64,000 nucleotides of DNA. Source: Dipteris shenzhenensis. Taxonomy: Eukaryota; Polypodiophyta; Polypodiopsida; Gleicheniales. The stretch lies in assembly GCA_047967505.1 (NCBI GenBank), contig CM106539.1. One strand, 5' to 3'. The position numbers were made by a program, and so were the translations under genes. The notes under the pieces are model-generated. The model saw only the letters and a list, made by a program, of their open reading frames with translations. It was not told the origin of the DNA and made no database searches. Positions 46,161-56,153 of this stretch are shown piece by piece (position 1 is the stretch's first letter; every line of letters begins with the position of its first letter).

Positions 46161-47563
46161 TTCACATGGTTCTTTGATTTCTGCTACTGCAAGTAAGTGA
46201 GCAACCATACCTTGCTTCTGCATCTCTTTCAACACTACAAAGAATGCCAACACTATCCAAAATTTTTGCTCCTGTCTTATTGAACCTCACCTCATGGTCC
46301 AGGTTAGTCATAGAAGCAACTGATAGAAAATTTCTCTTGATTTGTGGAACATACAGCACATTAGATAGTTTCTTAACATCTCTATTTACACAAACAAATG
46401 AAACCGTACCTATACCTTCAACAAGGCATTTTGCATTATTTCCAACTGTCACAGTGATGGGTTCCTGTAGAGGCTGCATGGAACAATATAGACCCTTCTT
46501 GTAGGTCATGTGACGGGAGGCACCACTATCCAACACCCATGAATCAGTGGTTGATGCTTCTTGAATTGAGGAACACTCTTCCTCAATGGCTAGAAATAGA
46601 TCCAACTCTGCTTTCGCTGTGTTAGCTGTCTCTTTCCCCTTATCTGTCTTCTTCAGGGTACCATTCTTTTCATCTACTTTCTTGACCTGGCAATCTGCAA
46701 TCACATGGCCCTTATTCTTGCAGTAGAAGCATTCTCCCTAGAACTTCTTCTTGCCACCCTTCTTCTTTTTGTCACCACTAGTAGAGGACTCACCTTTGGT
46801 GGAGGAACCATCTTTGCCTTTCACAGTGGCAAAGAACACAGCATCCCCATTGCCACCTCCATCTCAAGCTTTAAGCCTCAATTCCTCCTCCATAAGTAAA
46901 GCATAGAACTCCTCAAATGACAATGGTTGGGGTCTCACTTGAGTGTTAAGCAGTGTTACCAGTCCATCAAACCTTGGTTGACATATCCAGAGACACTGTC
47001 GAGCTAGCTCTTTGCTAGTCTTTTGTATCCCAGCAACATCCATCTGGTCATGCAAATTTTGGATTCGGGTTATGAACACCTCCGTTATCTCTCCTTCATT
47101 AAACGTCTCAGCTGTGAGCTGATTCTCCAGGTTGGATCCTTGTTTGATTCCGCGTCATACTGACTCTTCAATATGTTCCAAGCCACAATTGCCTTAGATG
47201 TATGCTGAATCAAGGTCAAAATACTATCAGTAGTACTTGTAACCATGGCACACAAAGCATCTGCGTTCTTGCATTTCCAAGCTCATAGAAGGTCGACATT
47301 AGGAGGTATTGTACTCCCGGAATTAGCTAGGTCGGGGGTTCCTAGTGGTTCTAGGTCAATCCCCACTATTGTCTCTAGAAGTTCATATGAATCTAGAATA
47401 GCAGTAATTTTAAACTTCCACAGAGTGTAGTTCGTATCATCTAGCTTGCCTTTAGTGAAGGCTGGTGGGCAAATCCTCAAAGGCTTGATTGTTGGTGTAG
47501 CAACAGCTGCTGAACTCAAGCCGCTTCCTGTTGAGTTCCTGTTGAGCCACTTCCTGTTGCCAT
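46161..47563 (-). pseudogene. Gag and protease of D-prime
   Basis: ATG near 47563, with an added partial repeat of the CAACAGGAA word shifting the frame. It contains LDDTNYTLWKFKITAILDSYELL, a Gag core (47079-46864), and a knuckle near 46710 read as CKNKGHVIADC (upstream Cys near a TAG). The protease VLDSGASRHMT (near 46525) is followed by intact CAG codons where D has TAG. The pre-integrase zinc region is partly deleted near 46240. Confidence 0.88.
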
Positions 47564-47621
47564 CACTCCGTATGCTGTTGAAGCCCTCGCTTTCTATTCT
47601 TCGATCCTTAGAGCCGCCCGA

Positions 47622-47633
47622 GCTTTGATACCA
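47622..47633 (-). other. Primer-binding site of D-prime (variant)
   Basis: TGGTATCAAAGC on the minus strand inside the 5' LTR, with one change (G to A) from TGGTATCAGAGC. Confidence 0.8.
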
Positions 47634-48208
47634 TGTTAAATTACATGGCGCAATGAAACAGAAACTGAACAAAGAATAGAGAGTACACAACAAACTGAAG
47701 ATGAACAAAATTTTCCTTCAATACTGATGTACAGATGATGGCTCCGTCCACTCGTGTGCTTCCACAGTGGAGCTTAGATGGCTATCTAGACAGATACTAG
47801 GTGAAGAGCTACTAGCTGGAAGATCTCTACTGGAAGATCTGATCTAGTATAATGGATTGGGGAGGTCGCTTCTTTATAGCTATGAGGGCGGTAGTTGGAT
47901 CAACGTAGTCAGTGGAGCCAACCAGTCAACCTAGTCGATGAAGCCGACCAGTCAACCTAATCGGTGGAATTGACTAGTCATCCATGGAATATTCAGGGAA
48001 TATTCAATCAGCAAGAATAAGGGGCTCCCACACAATCACCTTTCTACCATCAATGGTCTCATTGATAGACCTCATCTGACATGCAAGTCAAGATCCATCC
48101 AATGTCTGGGGCTCACACATGGCTTCTCCTCATATGGGGGCCTTACAACTTGAGCACCTTGGACCACTAGTGGTTACCAGGAGGGTGGGGCATTGAGCAT
48201 ATCTAACA
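47634..48208 (-). repeat. 5' LTR of D-prime (575 bp)
   Basis: TG...CA ends. It is shorter than the 3' LTR because a stretch after GGGAATATTC near 48005, present in the other LTRs of the family (the CCCACCAGGGG region), is missing. TATAAAG on the minus strand at 47872-47878. Confidence 0.92.
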
Positions 48209-48213
48209 TTTAC

Positions 48214-48875
48214 CCCATATATAGTATGCAAATTTTCTTTAACCTCATGTCAAAACAAAAACCCTTATGTTGAATGCATGTGCTATGTTAATATTGCTTA
48301 GTGAAATCCCTGAGGGATCATGTTGAGCGAGTGTTGTGAGCTATTATCTCTTCTATCATGGATATACATTAAATTCTTTTATAGAAAACCTAGCCCTTAA
48401 GATTATCTCATCATAACCAAAATAGCTTAAAGAAACCTCACAAGTGGCACCATATAAGAAAATCATTTATTCCTAAAAGGTTTGGATCGCCAAATTGTGT
48501 CAATCAATCTTAATGTGTCTCATAAAGAACATAAATACAATTACTATTATGCCATTTTATCTTTGGAATGTCGATCAGTCTAAATGTGTCTCCTAAAGAA
48601 CATTAAGGAAAGCTTAATATTGTGTATGCCATCTTATCCTTGGGATGCCACAGGAACTCTTAACAGAAATCTACAGGTAGTTTTTATCATCCCAACAATG
48701 TGCCATTGTGAAAAATGATTTCACTATCTAGAGTAACTTGTTCACATGATCTTTCGAAATTAATGATGAGGAAGCAAATTATTAGAATGTGACAAGAAAA
48801 TTGTGTTTTTACTCAACTTCACATCATGTGGGTGGGGATGAGGACCTGATCGTAAAACTATTATGGGGAATTTTA
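48214..48875. other. AT-rich flank, nothing recognised
   Basis: Short internal repeats of a GTGTCTC(A/C)TAAAGAACAT word (near 48514 and 48577), no gene. The last five bases (TTTTA) are the left target duplicate of element G. Confidence 0.5.
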
Positions 48876-49177
48876 TGTTGGGATATCTCAAGGTGTATGC
48901 CTCAGGCACACCGCCTCAGGCACACCTTATGTTTCTATGTGTGAGTGCTAGAGGCACAGTTAGGTGCCCACAAGCACAGTTAGGTGGTGGAGAGCCACAT
49001 AGGATGATTGAGAGAATCTAGGAGCAGATTGAGGAGATGATTGTGGAGCTCTGAAGTCATCAGTGATGTCAGTGAGCTTGTATGAGGTGCCTACTTAAGG
49101 ACCTCACTTTTCTTCATTCCATAAGCAAGTATTGTGATTTTGTGTCCACTCTACTCTTTCCTTTCAGTATTCTAACA
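48876..49177 (+). repeat. 5' LTR of element G (302 bp)
   Basis: TGTTGGGATATCTCAAGG...TTCTAACA. It contains a direct 14-bp duplication of GCCTCAGGCACACC near 48900-48925, absent from the 3' LTR. Confidence 0.95.
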
Positions 49178-49190
49178 TGGTATCAGAGCC
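49178..49190 (+). other. Primer-binding site of element G
   Basis: TGGTATCAGAGCC directly after the LTR, the same primer as the autonomous copia elements in this window. Confidence 0.92.
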
Positions 49191-50006
49191 ATTTGATCCT
49201 CCTTGAGCCCATTTCTGCCACATCATCATCATCATCATCTTCTTCTTCTTCTTCACCATCTCTCCCTCTTCTTCCAAAAATTTGCTTGAGCTTGTTCTCC
49301 TCCAGTTCTCACCCATTTCCCATGCCCTTCCAGCTAGAGATTCATCTTGTTGGGGCAAATTTCGGGCTGCAAGGAATTGAAGAATTTCAACATCTGCTGG
49401 TCGCCATTGTACGATTTTCATTGAATCTTCTTGCTACGTTTTCTCTACGCCTGCTCCTTCTTTCTCTAATTTCTTTCAGGCCAAGCTTCTCCATACCTAG
49501 AGCTACCTTGTGCTGAAATATGAGCAGCAATGGCTGCATATTAAAGGAGAAAACAGAGAAAAACCAGTCGACTTTGTTGAAGAAGGAGAAGGCGACCTGA
49601 CGTGTTTTTTTGCCTCTTCTTCCCAGAGGTTCTACTGTGGTATACTAGCTTTCTTTTGCCTCAGAAATCCCCCTTTCTTTTGCTTTGAAGAGTGTGCTAT
49701 AAGCCCTCCAAGTTCAGCTCTCTAGTTTTGACAGTTTTGACAAGCTTTTGAAAATGATGCTACATAAAATGCTACTCTAGCATATTTGGTCTTTTGAAGT
49801 TTTCAATAACTTCACTACAAGTGTTGCTTCAGTTTTGTTTTGACTTGCTAGACCTGGTTTTGATTGGAAAGTGTTTATTTCACCCATTGTTTGAAATCTG
49901 GTCACTATTATTTGCTACATCAAGTGCTCATATTTTGGAAGTCTTTCAATTATTTTTGCCTTGTAAGAGAGATAGACACTGCCCAATATCTGGGTTAGAC
50001 CCTCTC
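49191..50006 (+). other. Long leader of element G
   Basis: About 815 bases between primer site and gag, starting with a trinucleotide-rich stretch (ATC/TTC repeats, 49222-49255). Several small upstream frames exist. The final part before the ATG is similar to the leader of F, so it is conserved within the family and may hold packaging signals. Confidence 0.6.
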
Positions 50007-50837
50007 ATGGCTACCATATTTAATCTTGAGAAGTTCAATGGAAAGGGCTTCCATACATGGCAAATGAAGGTGAAATTTGCATTGATGCGGGAGAACTTAT
50101 GGGGACTTGTCAAACCTACTCCTACCGCTTCCTCTACAGCCTCCAATGCTGGAGAATCCTCAACACCGACACGACCGGCAAGGGATCCAGCAAGAGAAGA
50201 AAAAGCATATGGTATCATTGCTCTTGCTTTGGGTGATGATTATATACACCATATTTCTAACTTAGAGTCTCCTTCGGAAGCTTGGCAGAAGCTAGACATG
50301 ATTTTTGGTGCAAGCTCTCACATCTCTAAACTATCACTTAAAATCTCTTTCTTTGAATTAAAGATGGCAAGTGATACTACTTTAGCAGCTCATGTCAACT
50401 ATATGCGGAGTCTTATGACTCAATTAGCTTCTATCAACTCTCCTATCACTCCTGATGATGCTATGGCAGTGTTACTTAAGAGTATGTCTGAAGGATTTGA
50501 TCACATTGTTAGCACTTTGAAGAATCTTCCCAATCCTAACCTTGAAGGCATTATCTCTGCTCTCCAAGAAGAAGAAAGGCATATGGAGCTAAGGAAAGGC
50601 AATGACACTGCTTATGCTGTAAAAGTCCAGAAGGGCAAGTATACTCCTTGCAATCACTGTGGAAAGACAAATCACCTTTCAAAGGGCTGCTTCAAAGTTA
50701 ATCCATGCAAGCACTGTGGCAAGAACAACCATAATGAGAAGTTTTGCAGAGCCAAAGCAAAGACAGAAAATGCAAATCTACTTACAGTTAATGAGCCTCC
50801 ACAAGATGAGGCATCCTTTGAAGATTATGCATTTTAA
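50007..50837 (+). CDS. Gag polyprotein of element G, two zinc knuckles
   Basis: 276 residues. The start MATIFNLEKFNGKG is chosen because it matches the F Gag start and copia Gag N-termini; the frame is open further upstream to 49794 but without similarity. Residues 1-35 carry the FNGKGFHTWQMKVKFALMRENLW block, residues about 70-190 a UBN2-type Gag core (IALALGDDYIHHI, WQKLDMIFGASSHISKL, ITPDDAMAVLLKSM, LEGIISALQEEE). Two CX2CX4HX4C knuckles follow (CNHCGKTNHLSKGC and CKHCGKNNHNEKFC, about 215-250). No protease DSGA follows; the protein ends FEDYAF and stops. Expected role: forming virus-like particles and packaging element RNA in the cytoplasm. Confidence 0.92.
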   Translation: MATIFNLEKFNGKGFHTWQMKVKFALMRENLWGLVKPTPTASSTASNAGESSTPTRPARDPAREEKAYGIIALALGDDYIHHISNLESPSEAWQKLDMIFGASSHISKLSLKISFFELKMASDTTLAAHVNYMRSLMTQLASINSPITPDDAMAVLLKSMSEGFDHIVSTLKNLPNPNLEGIISALQEEERHMELRKGNDTAYAVKVQKGKYTPCNHCGKTNHLSKGCFKVNPCKHCGKNNHNEKFCRAKAKTENANLLTVNEPPQDEASFEDYAF

Positions 50838-51211
50838 ACACATCTCTATGTATGCTCCAGATCTCTCTTTTTATGTCAAGGTACTCAGCCTGGATAGTCC
50901 TCCAAAATGAATGAAAATAAACTATTGTGTTTTGTGTGTTTTGTAAACACCTCTGGTCACCTTATGATGTAGGCCATGTGTATGTTTTGTTCCATGGTAC
51001 CTCTTGCAGACATTGTGTGCATGTACATGCAGGGGAGATAACAATTGGAAAGTCTTTTTGTATCCCTTTGTTTACCTTACACCCAAGGGAACCCTTGCTA
51101 GCATGAGAACCTAGCCATAGATTTATCCTTGACCACCATGAGATGGCATGAGAAACTATGAGACTAGATGTATCCTTGACATAGCCTGAGGCATTTCCTT
51201 GAGGGGGGGTT
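50838..51211 (+). other. 3' noncoding part and polypurine tract of element G
   Basis: No pol remnant is seen. Words here (AACCCTTGCTAGCATGAGA, CTATGAGACTAGATGTATCC) recur on the minus strand in F (19720-19860), so this noncoding segment is a conserved part of the family rather than a deletion scar. It ends with CCTTGAGGGGGGG. Confidence 0.75.
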
Positions 51212-51499
51212 TGTTGGGATATCTCAAGGTGTATGTCTCAGGCACACCTTATGTTTCTATGTGTGAGTGCTAGAGGCACAGTTAGGTGCCCACAAGCACA
51301 GTTAGGTGGTGGAGAGCCACATAGGATGATTGAGAGAATCTAGGAGCAGATTGAGGAGATGATTGTGGAGCTCTGAAGTCATCAGTGATGTCAGTGAGCT
51401 TGTATGAGGTGCCTACTTAAGGACCTCACTTTTCTTCATTCCATAAGCAAGTATTGTGATTTTGTGTCCACTCTACTCTTTCCTTTCAGTATTCCAACA
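51212..51499 (+). repeat. 3' LTR of element G (288 bp)
   Basis: Same as the 5' LTR apart from the missing 14-bp duplication, a possible C/T difference beside it and one T-to-C change near the end (TTCCAACA). Confidence 0.95.
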
Positions 51500-51504
51500 T
51501 TTTA

Positions 51505-52655
51505 GAACATGCCATTGCATATAATGTTGCTTCTAAACATGCCATCAGGTGGATAGGGATGAATGATAATTATACAATTGTTGTAGGGAAGATTAGAACA
51601 TCTAGTAGAAAGGATGAACTTGCATATCATAATATTTTCCATATGAACAGATAATAAACATTGAAAGTGAACTGGTGTTAACCCTATGGTGGCAAGGTCC
51701 AGAAGCATAGTGTAGAGCAAAGAAGATGAGATCATTGTGTGTGTGGAGTAGTAGCAAAGTTTTGCTTCTAATATCTTGAGCTTGAAAGGTAGTTTGATGG
51801 ACCTATAGGGTAAGGATAGCCAAAATTGTCTCTTAAAAATACTTGTTTATACTTGCAAAATCATGATCTAGAGCGAGAAAGCCTTGCAATTTTGTGTAGG
51901 ACATTGGCCTTACTTTTGTGAAGGACAATTTTTCCCTTACACTTTTGTGTTGGGACACTTTTGCACAGGAGAGAGAAAGGCTTACACTTTTGTGTAAGGG
52001 TGGAAATTCTATAACATGTGTAATATCTCTCAAGGCAAACAAGATCCCACTCTTCGGGGTTTAGTGTCTTGCTATTCATATGCTTGATCTCCTTGCTTCC
52101 ATGCTCCCTCGATGCACTCAACGTGTGATAGCGTTCTCTAAACTTGCAATATTTCATCATCCTTCCTTCTTCTCCCTCCTCCTCCTCCTCTCTCCTCCTC
52201 CTTCTCCTCTTCACCCTTGTTCAGTCCGTCCTCAACCCTAAACTCCAAGTGCATGTGAAGGAGACTAGCTCTCCATTTTAGCCCTGAACTCTTTCTAAGC
52301 CATATAGCTTTCTCAATCTACCCTTCTCTTAAACTTGAAACCCTTTCCTAAATCCTTGAAGCGATGTGAGATCCTCCACCAATACTTTTGATAATTGCTT
52401 TTCTTTTTCACTTGGATGCACACTAGAACTATTTTTCGTGCTTTAGCCTACACCTCTTACCAAATGTTGATACTTTGGCTCACTCACCCATGACTAACAT
52501 TAAAAAGGTGTGCGATGTTAACCCAACTCCATGCAATTCTTGGTGAGAATGTGCTCTCTTGCAATCCTAAGTATAATGTGCTCGGGTGATAGTACAGATG
52601 ACAACATTAACACTCAGAGTTTTGGTTTAGCTGTCTACAGGAGAACCATATGGTG
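51505..52655. other. Intergenic, nothing recognised; (CTC)n at 52168-52210
   Basis: No gene. A TTACACTTTTGTGT word occurs twice (near 51937 and 51982) and a CTC trinucleotide run is present. The sequence ends where the tandem LTR array begins. Confidence 0.5.
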
Positions 52656-53033
52656 TGACAAAATATGCATGCCACAGGATCTATGGAGCCCTCCAAGGTG
52701 GATGGAACCAATGTGGAGACATGATGAAGAGAATGCTCATGACATGTACCTCAAGTCAATTAGGTTCCAAGATAGATTAGCTTGGACTCATAAATAGAAT
52801 CTTGAGTGAATGTGCATTTTTCTATTCAACAATACATGATAGGCCTCTTACATATAGAGTTAACTTTAGAATAGTCAACACTTATGGGATCCTATGATGC
52901 ACATCTCTCCTTGTGGATATCCTTGATCCACATCTTCACATAACGTAGTCCACATTCTAGGGTGGCTACTTTAATACATTCCTATACCATACCTTGGCCT
53001 CTAATTATGTGCTCATGGCACCATATCTCAACA
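52656..53033 (-). repeat. Array LTR 1 (378 bp)
   Basis: Minus-strand start TGTTGAGATATGGTGCC, end ATATTTTGTCA. On its outer side the flank is TGGTG (52651-52655), with no primer site, so this is the true left end of the array. Confidence 0.88.
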
Positions 53034-54141
53034 CCTCTCCTTGGTGCCATCATTCATTGGCTACTGCAAGGTGGTCCGATCTGAGTTTACATTCCCTCAC
53101 CTTCCCTTAGTGCATACATTTCTACTTAAGGTGGTCAGATGTGGGTATTACAAGATCAAATCCTCCTCTGGGTGCTTTCATAGCTACTCTCAAGTGTTCA
53201 GGTTTGATTTACAAACATGTGGGCTAAAGGTGGAAAGGTTTTGATCCTCATTGCATGATGCTTTGTTCTTCCATGTGCCTTAATGCTTTTATGTGTGTAT
53301 GTCATGCTTTGTGTTATGGTCATCTTGCATTTGTGCTTTAAAAGGCATGCTTTGTCCATTCATGTGTCACTTTTCCATTTGTTGCAAAGGTCTTATCGTG
53401 AGCTTTGTTTTCCTTCAATAGCAGTGTTCAATTGCTAACAATGATTTTGACTTAAGAGGTGCGTAGAGCTCAAAAATATAATTACTTTTCCTATTTGGGG
53501 TGGGTGCAAATTCTTCCTAGATTGGAAGTTCTGGCTTGTCGAAGTTTTGATAAAAAAAGGGCCATTGATGATGTGACACATATTTTTCACATGCAGCTTT
53601 CAAATTGTGCTTAGTAAGGGATTGTGCTTAGGTCACACTATGCCATATGGCACTCCTTCGGCTAACCCCTAGCTACTTGAACCAATCCATGATTACTTTC
53701 AATCTCCCACATGTCTATCAGCGGGGTTGCCATGTGTCCTAAGGTTAACCCTTGAGTGTGGGCTGTGAATAAGTTCTGATTGTAGATCTGTGTTTCAGAA
53801 GGCTCTTGGAGATGCAGGATTGGAGGATGGCTTCTCGTGCTCTCAACTTCATGACACCTTACACCTTGCTTGCGGCCACTTCTCTCCTCTAGCCAGATTG
53901 TTCTGCATATCTCCACAGTATTCAATGCAATTTCATTTACAACAACATACTCTAGAGGAACTAATGGCACGATGGATAAGGAGGGGAATTAGAGTGAGAA
54001 TGAGGACGTTTTTTGGAAATCTGAAGGATAAATTGGCCCAGGGGGGGGTTCCAGTAAGGAGCCATGAAGAGGCCCCATTGAGCCATGAAGAGGCCCTGTT
54101 GAGCCAAAAGTATGTAGCCTTGATTTGTGCAATGAGCCATG
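53034..54141 (-). other. Internal segment 1 of the array, left of H
   Basis: Begins with the polypurine tract, then noncoding sequence matching 61055-62130. A plus-strand frame at 53790-54080 (DAGLEDGFSCSQLHDTLHL... FGNLKDK) is also open in internal segment 2; function unknown and antisense to the element. Near H an AGCCATGAAGAGGCCC word is tandemly repeated. Confidence 0.7.
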
Positions 54142-54388
54142 TGTTGAGATATCAAGCTCTATCCCCGACATATCTCCTGGATGACTATCATTTATGTCAC
54201 CGCCTATGTTAGTTGTACTCGTGGTGTAGTTAGACTACCACGTATGTTTTTGGTTTGGGTTCACATATGAACCACGTATTCTAGGTTTTGACATATAGGG
54301 TATTTCCCTCTTCTATTGTATTGTTGTTGTGTGCAAAAGTGAAGAAAGCTGAACTTGAGTCTCCTATCTCTCTCCCTTATTCTTTACA
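54142..54388 (+). repeat. 5' LTR of element H (247 bp)
   Basis: Relative to E, 51 bases between two GTGAAGAAAG words are missing and one T is added. The same deletion is in the 3' LTR, so it predates this insertion and defines a sub-lineage. Confidence 0.95.
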
Positions 54389-54401
54389 TGGTATCAGAGC
54401 C
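54389..54401 (+). other. Primer-binding site of element H
   Basis: TGGTATCAGAGCC immediately after the LTR. Confidence 0.92.
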
Positions 54402-54965
54402 TTGTTCATGGTAAGGAGCTCAAGAAAGCTAGCCAAGTTTGTGGTGTCCTGGTAAGAGGACCAGTGTAGCTTTCCTATTTCGAGTTTGGGAGCAAATCTC
54501 TGCAGGTAGCACAGCCAGAAGTGCAGGAGTGCACTGCTTCAGATTGAGAGGCCCTTCGCGGTGCGGCGAGAGCGCAGTATATGCTGCGGGCGAGGGCGAA
54601 GCCCTTGGTGACTTTATTTTTTTGATTTGAGGCCGTTTCGGGGCCCGTTTTGAAGGCGGAAGTTCTTCGCAGGCACTCAGAAAAAGGCCCTGTTTTTGCT
54701 GTGCGACCACCGCGCGGCTAGTCGGTGGAAAGGTGCCACAGAAATTACATCGTATGCCTATGTGCAGAGATATTGGGAGTTGCAGATTCATGCCTGTTGC
54801 CTGTTGATGCAAAATCGTCACGAGGAAGTGACTGTGTGGTGAAATACCACTTTCGTCAGTGTTGCAGATCCGCCCCTGTGAGGCTTTTCGCAGAAGTTTT
54901 GCTATTTGCCCTTGTGAGGCATTTGCTGTGTTTACAGGTTGCTGTTGCAATTCGTGATTTGTAGA

Positions 54966-55898
54966 ATGTCTGAGAATCTGTCTACCATTGTCAGTGAGAA
55001 GCTTGACAAGAACAACTTCCAAGCATGGAAGTTCAGGATGACAAACTTCTTTATGGGAAAGGGAGTTTGGGATTACATCAGTGGTGAAACTGCAGAACCA
55101 GTTTTGGGTGCTGCTCCCACTCCTGCTGAATTGAAGGCCTTTAAAGAATGGCATGAAAAAGCCAGAAAATGCCTGTATTGGCTGTCCGTTAGCATTTCAG
55201 ATTCTATGATTGTGCATATACAGGATCTAGAGACGCCTAAGGAGGCATGGGATACATTGGTGAAGCTGTATAGCACAAATACCAAAGCACGAAAGATGCA
55301 GCTAAAGCAGGAGTTGCACAATGTGCAAAGGAAAAATATGAATATAAATGAGTATTCCTTGAAGGTGAAAGGCCTTGCAGATTCTCTTGCCTCCATTGGA
55401 GCACCTGTTGATGATGAGGACTTAGTGTCCGTGACCTTGAATGGTCTTGGGAAAGATTATGCACAATTTCGGACATCCATTGGAGTCCATGAAACATATC
55501 CTGATTTTCAGGAACTTATTGCTCTCTTGCTGAGTGAAGAGCAAAGGAATGGTGGTTCAGCCACCTCAACTTCTCAAGAGACTGCTTTCTACTCGAATAC
55601 AGGTAGAGGCAGAGGTAGAGGAAGAGGCCGTTCTGGTGGCCGTGCAGGAAATCAGAACCAACAGCAACAACAGGAAAACCAGTCCTATGGAGGAGGACGT
55701 GGTAGTTCTAGAGGCAGGGGGAGCCAAAGAGGCCGTGGTTCATGGCAAAGGAACCAGCAAGTAAATAGCAGCATAGAATGCTATTATTGTGGAAAGCCTG
55801 GACACAAGGAGAATACATGCTATAAAAAGCAGAATGACATCAAAAGTGGAAAGTTGCAGCAAAGCAACTATGCATCATCAAGTGGGCATGGTGACGAC
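54966..55898 (+). CDS. Gag (N-terminal part of gag-pol) of element H
   Basis: The start MSENLSTIV is preferred over the upstream in-frame Met because it aligns with E and B Gag starts. 311 codons to the MITE. Residues about 18-45 hold FQAWKFRMTNFFMGKGVWDY, the Gag core follows to about 200, then a Gly/Arg/Gln-rich nucleic-acid-binding tract (about 215-265). The knuckle CYYCGKPGHKENTC starts at residue 272 (55779). Translation now reads a few codons into the MITE and stops at 55958. Forms the particle in which reverse transcription occurs. Confidence 0.93.
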
Positions 55899-56153
55899 CT
55901 CGGGGGGGTCACTATGTATAAACCCTCTATATCACGTGCGTTCAAGGCCTATATTTAAAATCCCTTATCTGTAAATTTTTTCATTAATAAAATGTACCCC
56001 TTTTCTATACAAATCTGTAAATTTTTTCCAAAACTATTTTAAATAGTCCCTTATGTATATTTATTTCTGTAAATTTTAGGAATAAAAAATATCCTTCTTT
56101 TGAACTCACGTGATAGGGTTACATATGATGAGTGACCCCCCCGAGGTGACGAC
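55891..56153 (-). mobile_element. 247-bp MITE, copy 3, with 8-bp target duplication
   Basis: The element proper is 55899-56145, opposite in orientation to copies 1 and 2. Perfect inverted ends CTCGGGGGGGTCACT; duplication GTGACGAC at 55891-55898 and 56146-56153. Element plus duplication is 255 bp, a multiple of three, so phase is kept but internal stops block read-through. It must be younger than H. Confidence 0.96.

Larger units (their letters stand above)
42913..48208 (-). mobile_element. Ty1/copia element D-prime, full length (5,296 bp)
   Basis: LTRs 42913-43535 and 47634-48208, target duplication TTTAC (42908-42912 and 48209-48213), minus strand. Same family as D but it keeps integrase and RT. 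LTRs have many differences and indels, so this is an old insertion. Gag-pol is broken by stops and shifts throughout. Confidence 0.94.
48876..51499 (+). mobile_element. Gag-only LTR retrotransposon G (2,624 bp), young
   Basis: LTRs 48876-49177 and 51212-51499, target duplication TTTTA (48871-48875 and 51500-51504), primer site TGGTATCAGAGCC at 49178 and polypurine tract at about 51200-51211. The only long frame is a gag gene (50007-50837). Protease, integrase, RT and RNase H are absent. LTRs are identical except for one or two substitutions and a 14-bp duplication in the 5' LTR. The lack of decay shows recent transposition, so enzymes must have been supplied in trans. It resembles the published TR-GAG class of non-autonomous plant elements. 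Confidence 0.95.
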
